Assembly: GCA_036558265.1 (NCBI GenBank)
Contig: DATBFY010000632.1
Coordinates: 1-20,962 of the forward strand
Source of the DNA: RYN-433 sp036558265
Lineage (GTDB): Bacteria; Planctomycetota; Phycisphaerae; Tepidisphaerales; Tepidisphaeraceae
Direction of reading: 5' to 3'
DNA length: 20,962 nucleotides
The position numbers and the translations under genes were made by a program. Positions 15,355 to 20,962 of the stretch are shown one piece after another (the first letter of the stretch is position 1; each line of letters opens with the position of its first letter). The notes beneath the pieces were generated by a model. The model searched no databases. It saw only the letters and a list, made by a program, of their open reading frames with translations, and was not told where the DNA came from.

Positions 15355-17685
15355 TCAGGAGACAGTCACCTCGGTAAAGAGCGGCGCCCGCACCCCGGCG
15401 GCCTCTGCCGGCTCAACGCGCGCCGCCGCGCGGGTCGTCGGCGGGCGGAGCACCGCCTTGACGCACAGGTACAACAGCGGCACCACCCCGGCGATGAAGA
15501 TCACGTCCCCCGGCAGCCGCAGCCACTCGATGTACGTGTGCCCCTCGAAGAACTCCAGCGACCGCGCGTGCCAGTAGCCGTTGGACACCACGTCCGCCAG
15601 CTGCAGCACGCCCAGCGGAAACAGGTTCACGAACACCATCCACGCGAGGCCCAGGTTCAGCGCCCAGAACGAGAATCCCACAAGCCGCTCGCTCCAGTCC
15701 TCCGGCCGCAGCAGGTAGCGCAGGCAGAAGACCAGCAGCGCGATCGCCAGCATCCCGTAAACGCCCATCATCGCCGCGTGCCCGTGGTTGGCCGTCAGGT
15801 GCGTGCCGATCTCGTAATAGCTGACCACGGGCAGGTTGATCAGGAATCCGAAGATCCCCGCCCCCAGGAAGTTCCAGAACCCGACCGACGCCAGGAAGAG
15901 CACAGCCCATCGATGCGGGAACACGTTGGGCGCGCCCGCACCGCCACCACCGCCCCCGTCCACCTGCTGCCGCGCCCCCAGTTGCAAAAAGCTCCACGCC
16001 TCGACCGTCAGGAACGTCAGCGGGATCACCTCCGCCGCCGAGAAGAACGCCCCCAGCGCCATGTGGATCGCGGGCGTCCCGCTGAAGTACAGGTGGTGCA
16101 TCGTCCCCACCACCCCGCCGATCGAGTAGAGCAGGATGTCCAGGTAAACCACGCGCGTGGCCACCCGCTCGCTCACCACCCCCAGCAGCACGAAGATGTA
16201 CGCCACCATGATCGTCGTGAACAGTTCGAGGAAATCCTCGACCCACAGGTGTACCACCCAGAACCGCCAGAAGTCCGCGATCGCGAAATCCGTCTTCGAG
16301 CGCGCGAGCAGCCCCACCGCGTAAAACAGCGGGATCGACAGCGCGCTGTAGAAGAACAGGTTCGGCAGGTTTCCGCGGCTGTGCGCCCGCAGCGTCGCGC
16401 GCAGTCCCCGGAAGAGGATCACGCACCAGATCACCAGCCCGACCACCAGCAGGATCTGCCAAAGCCGCCCCAGGTCCAGGTACTCCCATCCCTGGGCCCC
16501 GACGATCGGGCGGCTCGCGCCGTGGAGCCAACCTTTATAGCTCGCCGCCTCGCCCCCCAGGCTCCCCAGCACGACCACCACCACCGCCAGCAGCAGGATG
16601 ATCGACAGCACGTTCTGCCCGCGCGGCTCGCCGCCGGAAATGACCGGCGCCAGGAAGATCCCCGCCGCCAGGTACGAGCCGACGACGAAGAACAGCCCGA
16701 GTTGCAGGTGCCACGTGCGCGTCAGGTTGTAGGGCAGCAGCTTCGCCAGGTCCAGTCCGAAAAATCCGCCGGTCTCCGCGTGGTAGTGCGCCGTCGCACC
16801 GCCCAGGAACGTCTGGAGCAGGAACAGCGCGATCACGATCACGAAGTACCAGGCCGTCGTCCGCTGCCCCGGCGTCAGCGGCACCTGCTCGGGCGGGAGG
16901 AAGCGCAGCCGCCGCTCCTCGGTCGAATGCCACCCCAGCAGCGTCGAGTACCGCCCGAAAAGCGCCAGCAGCAGGCCCGTCCCGCCCAGCAGCGCAATGA
17001 TCGACAGCGTGCTCCAGACCACCGCCTCCTGCGTGAGCTGATTGCCCACGTCGGCGTCGGGCGGCCAGTTGTTCGTATAGGAATACGTCGCGCCCGGCCG
17101 CCGTGCCGCCGCGGTCCAGCTCGTCCACGCGATGAACGCCACGATCCGCCGGGACTCCTCCGGGTTGGGCACCGCGTGCGGCCCAAGCCCCCCGCCGCCG
17201 CTGTGCTCGCGGTTGAGGAACGTCTGGCGATACTCGCCGAGCACGTGCTCGAACGCCGCCGCCTGCGCATCGCTCACCGTCAGCGTGCCGGTCTTGGGGT
17301 CGTAGCGGTTCTCCCGCAGCTCACTGCGGACGCGCTGCTCGGCCGCCGGGTCCCTGGCGTAGATGTGCCGCATCTCGGTCGCCTCACGGTGCAGGAAGTC
17401 CGCCGTGAAGTCCGGCCCCAGGTACGCGCCGTGCCCGTAGATCGACCCGAACTGCATCAGGCCATAGGTCAGGAACGCCTCCTGCCCGTCGCGCACCTCG
17501 TCGCCCGTGAACACGGTCTTCCCGCCTTCGGTGACCACCTTGGCGGGGATGGGCGGGTGCTCCTGGTAGACGCGGATCGCCAGGTAACCCAGGACCGCAA
17601 ACCCGAACAGAAACGTGATCACCGACCCTTGAATCCAGATCTTCGAAACCAGCATCCGGCTTCGGCTCGTCTGCGGCTGGGTCAT
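15355..17685 (-). CDS. norZ: Quinol-dependent nitric oxide reductase (qNOR)
   Basis: A 776-residue membrane enzyme that reduces 2 NO to N2O with electrons from quinol. The N-terminal part (after the first membrane helix, 14-38) is the cytochrome-c-like globular domain without heme that marks the one-subunit qNOR form. The heme-copper oxidase-type core has TWHLQLG (His326), VVHLWVEDFLELF (H479 and E483), GTMHHLYFSGTP (H530-H531) and HLTANHGHAAMMGVYG (H629, H634). H479 with H530-H531 and E483 should hold the non-heme iron. A Gly-rich insert, QVDGGGGGGAGAP, near 575-587 is unusual. The ATG at 17685 has an AAGAGG site ten bases upstream. The reductase probably detoxifies NO or takes part in partial denitrification. 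Regulation may involve the palindrome at 17704-17718. Confidence 0.95.
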   Translation of the reverse strand: MTQPQTSRSRMLVSKIWIQGSVITFLFGFAVLGYLAIRVYQEHPPIPAKVVTEGGKTVFTGDEVRDGQEAFLTYGLMQFGSIYGHGAYLGPDFTADFLHREATEMRHIYARDPAAEQRVRSELRENRYDPKTGTLTVSDAQAAAFEHVLGEYRQTFLNREHSGGGGLGPHAVPNPEESRRIVAFIAWTSWTAAARRPGATYSYTNNWPPDADVGNQLTQEAVVWSTLSIIALLGGTGLLLALFGRYSTLLGWHSTEERRLRFLPPEQVPLTPGQRTTAWYFVIVIALFLLQTFLGGATAHYHAETGGFFGLDLAKLLPYNLTRTWHLQLGLFFVVGSYLAAGIFLAPVISGGEPRGQNVLSIILLLAVVVVVLGSLGGEAASYKGWLHGASRPIVGAQGWEYLDLGRLWQILLVVGLVIWCVILFRGLRATLRAHSRGNLPNLFFYSALSIPLFYAVGLLARSKTDFAIADFWRFWVVHLWVEDFLELFTTIMVAYIFVLLGVVSERVATRVVYLDILLYSIGGVVGTMHHLYFSGTPAIHMALGAFFSAAEVIPLTFLTVEAWSFLQLGARQQVDGGGGGGAGAPNVFPHRWAVLFLASVGFWNFLGAGIFGFLINLPVVSYYEIGTHLTANHGHAAMMGVYGMLAIALLVFCLRYLLRPEDWSERLVGFSFWALNLGLAWMVFVNLFPLGVLQLADVVSNGYWHARSLEFFEGHTYIEWLRLPGDVIFIAGVVPLLYLCVKAVLRPPTTRAAARVEPAEAAGVRAPLFTEVTVS

Positions 17686-17703
17686 GTTGAAACCTCTTCC
17701 CGA

Positions 17704-17718
17704 TGGCGATATTCGCCA
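17704..17718. promoter_or_regulatory. Candidate operator upstream of the NO reductase gene
   Basis: TGGCGA-TAT-TCGCCA is a perfect 6-3-6 palindrome that lies 19 to 33 bases before the ATG of the NO reductase gene, between its ribosome site and the upstream gene. It does not match the NsrR, NorR or FNR/DNR consensus that I know. A role in NO-dependent control is a guess from position. Confidence 0.35.
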
Positions 17719-17765
17719 ATTGGGTGAGGACCCTAACTCTGCGAGACGGATTACACAGCGCCAAA

Positions 17766-18413
17766 TCAGCGCGGCAGGTCGTCGGGGGCGTGGATCTGGA
17801 AGATCCGACCCTGCCAGAACTGGATCGTCCCGGACTCCGAGTAGGGTTGATACCGCCAGATCCCCCCGACCGCCTCGTCCGGCTCGCCGAGAAGCTGGCG
17901 GACGTCGGCGGCGGTCAGGTTCTGATTCTGCGCCACGCGATCGAGCAGGATCTTCCAGTTCGTCCGGTTGGCACTGAGCGGGAAGCGCACCGCGCTTACG
18001 GTCGTGGTCGCCCCGGCGATCCGCGCCTTGGCCTGTTCGACCTGCTTCGCCGCCTGCGACTGCACCTGCGCGGTGACGGCACTCAGGCGCGACTTAAGCT
18101 CGCCGACCTGCCGCCGGGCGTCGGCAGCCGTACGATCGACCGATCGCCGGGCCTCCTCCACCGTCGAGAGTTGCGAGCGGAGCTGATCCACCTCGGTGGC
18201 CGCGGTGGCCAGCTCGGCGGGGACCCGCGCGTCATGGCCGGCGACCAGCAGCCCGCCGATGAACGTCCCCACCGCAAGCAGGATGAACAGGCTCAACACG
18301 ACCGTGCGGTCGAAGAGGCGCGGTCGGCCGATCTTGGTCCCGCAGCGGGGGCAGAAGATCGCGCCGTCAGATGGGACCTGGCCGCAGCAGTTGCAGATGA
18401 CCCGGTTGGACAT
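17766..18413 (-). CDS. Zinc-ribbon, single-pass membrane protein with coiled coil and SmpA/BamE-like C-terminus (215 aa)
   Basis: The N-terminus has a zinc ribbon with C7-x2-C10 and C21-x2-C24 (CPRCG). One membrane segment follows (VVLSLFILLAVGTFIGGLLVAG, about 38-59). Residues 65-130 are a charged coiled coil (LRSQLSTVEEARRSVDRTA). The last part, NLTAADVRQLLGEPDEA then GIWRYQP and GTIQFWQGRIFQI, resembles the SmpA/OmlA (BamE)-type fold with its typical V-x-LLG-P-D and aromatic motif. No enzyme motif is seen. The zinc ribbon is on the cytosolic side if the positive-inside rule holds. The ATG at 18413 is the only sensible start. It lies between a secreted propeller gene and the NO reductase on the same strand, with gaps of 77 and 80 bases. 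The function is unknown. Confidence 0.75.
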   Translation of the reverse strand: MSNRVICNCCGQVPSDGAIFCPRCGTKIGRPRLFDRTVVLSLFILLAVGTFIGGLLVAGHDARVPAELATAATEVDQLRSQLSTVEEARRSVDRTAADARRQVGELKSRLSAVTAQVQSQAAKQVEQAKARIAGATTTVSAVRFPLSANRTNWKILLDRVAQNQNLTAADVRQLLGEPDEAVGGIWRYQPYSESGTIQFWQGRIFQIHAPDDLPR

Positions 18414-18490
18414 ATGGCCGCCCGTTTCTCTGATGCCCGGTGCATTTTACGTTCTGAAACCGGTGCGGGTGAAGCGAAATCTCCCGGCGC

Positions 18491-19609
18491 CTATCTCATA
18501 ACTCGTCCGATGCCAAACTGGTCCCCCGTGCGCACGACCTGGTCGCCCGACCAGTCGATCTCCATCAGTTTCTCGCTCTGCACCTCTCGCCCGGCCTCGT
18601 CCTTGAGCGTGGCGACGATCCGGCGGGTCTTGGTGTCGATCACCTCGCCGGTGGAGGGGTAGGCGTACTTGCCGTCGATGCTGAAGGTGACCCAGCCGGG
18701 TTCGTCCTTCAGTTCGATCTGGCCGATCGGCTTGGGCGGCATGACCGTCGCGTCGAAGAGGTGGAGACGCTTGTTGGCGGCGTCGCAGAGCCAGAGCTCG
18801 CGCTCGTCGGGCGTCAGGCCGATGCCGTGGCTCGGGCAGCCATGGCGCTTGACCGGCCCCTTCTTGAAGCCTTCGACGTGGACGGTGTGAATGACCTTGC
18901 CGGTCGCGACGTCGCCGACCTCGAAGCCCAGCAGGTCGTTGACGCAGACGAAGACGAGCGTGCCCTTGCCGTTAGCGGTGAAGGGGCGGATGAAACCGGA
19001 GAAGCCTTCGATCTTGCCAATCATTTTCTGCTCGCGGGCGTCGGCGACGAACATGGTGGGGGATTTGAGCCCGCCGAGGAACGCCAGGCGGCCGTCGGCG
19101 CTGACGACGGTGTTGTGCGAGCCGGACTTGGTGGTGAACTTCGTGATCACCTCGCCGGTGTTGGCATCGACGACGTTCCAGAAGTCGCTTTCGAACGAGG
19201 GGAGGTAGATCGTCCTGCCGTCGGGGGTGATCGACATGCGGTCGGTCCCGCCGGTGTAGGCCTTTTCCCAGAGTTGTTTCTCGGTTTTGAGATCGATGCA
19301 CTCCATGGTTCGGATGGCGGAGATGTAAACGCGCGCGGTGGCGGCGTTGGCGCAGATGCCCTTGACGTTGAGCACCTCGCCCTTGGACGTCGCGCCGCCG
19401 GTGGGGATGCGCCGCAGGAACTTATGGCCGTGGTCGATGTCGTAGACCAGCAGTCCGTGTCCGCCGTACTCGAGGTAGTTCCGGATGCCGGGGGAGGCGA
19501 CGTAGAGGTAATGGCGCTCGCCCGCCGGCGGCCCATCGGCGGCACGGGAGAGGGTGGCGGCAGCAAGGACGGCAACAAACGCGACGACGATCCGGCGCAG
19601 GGTGCTCAT
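18491..19609 (-). CDS. Secreted beta-propeller protein (YVTN/lactonase-like)
   Basis: A 372-residue protein that begins with a clear signal peptide (RRIVVAFVAVLAAATLSRAADG, cut near residue 24). The mature part is a repeat of four-stranded blades, seen as RMSITPDGRTIYLP, HNTVVSADGRLAFLGG, GIGLTPDERELWLCD and WVTFSIDGKYAYPS, which is the pattern of the 40-residue YVTN family beta-propeller. No catalytic residues are evident, and such proteins often bind ligands or are lactonase-like or surface proteins. The start ATG at 19609 has a CAGGAGC site about ten bases upstream. The gene is first in a minus-strand set with the zinc-ribbon protein and the NO reductase, but the 77-base gap leaves room for a promoter. 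Confidence 0.85.
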   Translation of the reverse strand: MSTLRRIVVAFVAVLAAATLSRAADGPPAGERHYLYVASPGIRNYLEYGGHGLLVYDIDHGHKFLRRIPTGGATSKGEVLNVKGICANAATARVYISAIRTMECIDLKTEKQLWEKAYTGGTDRMSITPDGRTIYLPSFESDFWNVVDANTGEVITKFTTKSGSHNTVVSADGRLAFLGGLKSPTMFVADAREQKMIGKIEGFSGFIRPFTANGKGTLVFVCVNDLLGFEVGDVATGKVIHTVHVEGFKKGPVKRHGCPSHGIGLTPDERELWLCDAANKRLHLFDATVMPPKPIGQIELKDEPGWVTFSIDGKYAYPSTGEVIDTKTRRIVATLKDEAGREVQSEKLMEIDWSGDQVVRTGDQFGIGRVMR

Positions 19610-20156
19610 GTCTCGTACGCTCCTGATTGACCCAGAGTTATCCCCTCACCCGCTCGCCCGGTCGAGGACATTCTGACATTTTTGCCCGCGCGCGGAGAAC
19701 GAAACACCCAGGCACGAATCTGCAATTTTGTTGCGCGCGCATGACGCGCGCTGCGCAACCCCCTCCCCGGGAAAAATAAAAAATCTTCGCGCGAAAACCC
19801 CAGCAAAACCGCAGCCCCGCCAACTCTGATCGCACCCGGCGCGTCACGGGCGCGCACCACCCGCCCTACTTGTAGGGTGGGCTCCGCCCACCACGACCCG
19901 CTCATTGACAACCGAATACCGCGCGCACGCCCACCAAACCGCGGCAGAGATTTCGAAGCCACGCGCCTAACGCGGCGCCCCGGATTCATTCCGCAGAATC
20001 CCGGCGATCCTCCCGTGCCAAAAACGTCAAAACGGGGTCGATTTGGGGTCGGTTTTGCGCCAGTTTCTCCCCAACTGATTTCATGCAAATCACGCCTTAG
20101 CCGCAACTTACCGATTCAGTCGACCCGCGTATTTCTTTTTTCCTTCATTCACCACC
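19610..20156. other. 547-base non-coding stretch with several hairpins and an A-rich block
   Basis: No convincing gene is present; the open frames lack ribosome sites and read through the repeats. I see four structures. (1) A 7+4-bp imperfect hairpin at 19730-19759. (2) An A-rich block at 19771-19784 (minus-strand T-run) next to the palindrome TTCGCGCGAA at 19786-19795. (3) The overlapping hairpins at 19864-19892. (4) A direct repeat of GGGGTCGATTT/GGGGTCGGTTT at 20034-20055. The region lies between the propeller and glycoside-hydrolase genes, both on the minus strand, so it may hold the terminator of one and the promoter of the other. Confidence 0.6.
19864..19892. repeat. Overlapping hairpin repeat (CCCTAC/GTAGGG and GGTGGGC/GCCCACC)
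   Basis: CCCTAC (19864-19869) pairs with GTAGGG (19872-19877) around a 2-base loop, and GGTGGGC (19876-19882) pairs with GCCCACC (19886-19892) around TCC. The two stems share bases 19876-19877 and so cannot both be complete. The sequence GTAGGGTGGGC-(loop)-GCCCACC is a type I recall as widespread in planctomycete and verrucomicrobial intergenic DNA; that recollection is not tested here. Confidence 0.6.
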
Positions 20157-20962
20157 TCACGGCTGGCCCGCCCGGGCCACGATCCGCAGCGCGATATCCT
20201 GCGTGTAGTCCGGCGAGGTGAACGTGCGTTCCCCACCGCCGTGCTCGATCGCTTCGCTCTTTCCCACCTCGCCCGTCCTGGGGTCGATCCACTCGGCCTG
20301 GTACTTGCCGGCGGGCAGGTCCAGCTTGAGCTCGGCGCTCGTGCCGCCGTGGAGGTAGAGGGCGTAGGCCTTGCCCTCCTGACCGAGGACGCGGATCGAA
20401 ATCTGGCCAGAGCGGGCGGCGGATCCGCTGCGCGAGGGCTGGCCGATGGCAACGGCGGCCCGGCCGCCCTTCACGACGGCGTTCATCGGCTTCATGTGAA
20501 CGAAGTCGAGGCCATCCATGAACTTTTTGAGTGCGCCCAGGGATCGGCGGAGCCGGGCGCTGCCGCCACCGGGGGACTTGAACTCGCTTAACGTGCCGCC
20601 GGGCGTCTTCGGCGTGAACGAATAATCAAGGTTGTTGTACGTCGCGCCGCCCGCCAGGACGAAGTCCCAGCCTTCGGTGCGGTAGTGGACGTCTTCCTTG
20701 CCGTCAAAGCCGGTCTCGTCATCGCCGATCGCGACGTTGTGGGCGTAGTTCATCGCGACGGTCTCCGGCGGGCGGGCGTAGTGGAAGTTGAGGATCGACA
20801 CGCCGGGCGTGAGCTTGTCCACCTTCTTCTGGTTGTTGGCGATGTTCTGCGCGACCAGGTGCTTATTGGGCAGGTTGCGTTCGGTGTCGGCGATCGTCCG
20901 GGCGACGTGGGCCTGCCAGTCGTCGGAGACGCCTTCGAAATAAGGCTCGTTGCAGATCTCGA
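20157..20962 (-). CDS. Glycoside hydrolase of the DUF4038/collagen-binding type, C-terminal part (5' end outside window)
   Basis: The frame is open to the window end, giving 267 residues. The first visible residues read EICNEPYFEG; NEP is the acid/base motif of TIM-barrel hydrolases of clan GH-A. The rest of the barrel continues through SILNFHYARPPETVAMN and WDFVLAGGATYNNLDYSFT, which is the layout of DUF4038-type putative glycoside hydrolases. The last 90 residues or so, with FVHMKPMNA, ISIRVLGQEGKAYALYLHGG, LPAGKYQAEWIDPRTGEV, match the small C-terminal domain named for a collagen-binding fold (PF12904) that is usually joined to it. The GTG at 20822 is internal. It probably cleaves a plant- or matrix-type polysaccharide, but the linkage is unknown. 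A signal peptide, if any, is outside. Confidence 0.8.
   Translation of the reverse strand, partial: EICNEPYFEGVSDDWQAHVARTIADTERNLPNKHLVAQNIANNQKKVDKLTPGVSILNFHYARPPETVAMNYAHNVAIGDDETGFDGKEDVHYRTEGWDFVLAGGATYNNLDYSFTPKTPGGTLSEFKSPGGGSARLRRSLGALKKFMDGLDFVHMKPMNAVVKGGRAAVAIGQPSRSGSAARSGQISIRVLGQEGKAYALYLHGGTSAELKLDLPAGKYQAEWIDPRTGEVGKSEAIEHGGGERTFTSPDYTQDIALRIVARAGQP

Noticed and set aside
15337..17727. 796-codon plus-strand open frame antisense to the NO reductase
   Set aside because: The opposite frame codes for an unmistakable qNOR. The plus-strand product is rich in Arg, His, Gln and Pro, as expected from the complement of a GC-rich membrane protein gene.
19606..20106. 166-codon minus-strand ORF in the gap before the propeller gene
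   Set aside because: It reads through the GTAGGGTGGGC repeat (SWWAEPTLQ) and the A-rich block and has no ribosome site or known domain.
1..20962. CRISPR arrays, insertion sequences or prophage genes
   Set aside because: No regularly spaced direct repeats, no transposase with a catalytic domain, and no phage structural gene were seen. The zinc ribbon at 14799-15338 alone is not an insertion sequence.

Overview
The window looks like chromosome from a high-GC planctomycete, possibly of the Phycisphaerae or Tepidisphaeraceae type. The pointers are a secreted repeat protein that starts with an LEPR-XLL motif (ALEPRLLL) and ends in a dockerin-like calcium-binding module, a DUF4038/collagen-binding-type glycoside hydrolase, a quinol-dependent nitric oxide reductase, scattered Complex I genes, and short intergenic repeats of a kind I associate with this phylum. 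No rRNA gene or marker gene allows a firmer placement, so this is an inference.

Layout. 1-2357: a glycan or surface-polysaccharide group (end of a SAM methyltransferase, an FkbM methyltransferase translationally coupled to it, and a convergent PIG-L-type deacetylase with a helix-turn-helix-like N-terminal extension). 2409-7140: NuoA and NuoB, both on the plus strand but separated by about 3.7 kb holding an 836-residue GT-C-type membrane glycosyltransferase and two small minus-strand membrane proteins, one ending in an ASMESFPASDPPA motif. A hairpin plus T-run terminator follows nuoB. 7199-12105: a minus-strand run of four tightly packed genes read as SNF2 helicase, a Tse2-like ADP-ribosyltransferase-fold protein, a TPR-like protein and a 74-residue protein. 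Its middle part has lower GC than the rest. 12335-12493: tRNA-Gly(UCC) with a good sigma70-type promoter and a perfect 12-bp hairpin after it. 12612-14783: the LEPR-XLL / RTX / CBM6-CBM6 / dockerin protein. 14799-17685: quinol nitric oxide reductase followed by a small membrane protein whose soluble part resembles an IS1182-type transposase zinc ribbon. 17766-19609: a zinc-ribbon/coiled-coil membrane protein and a secreted beta-propeller. 19610-20156: a 547-base non-coding stretch with several hairpins. 20157 to the end: the C-terminal part of a glycoside hydrolase.

How the parts fit together. NuoA, NuoB and the NO reductase belong to respiration. The methyltransferases, PIG-L deacetylase and GT-C enzyme fit cell-surface glycan synthesis. 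The CBM6 protein and the terminal glycoside hydrolase fit polysaccharide binding and breakdown. The best candidate for an undescribed system is the helicase / Tse2-like / TPR / small-ORF operon. Its family calls rest on reading motifs by eye, and its function is unknown.
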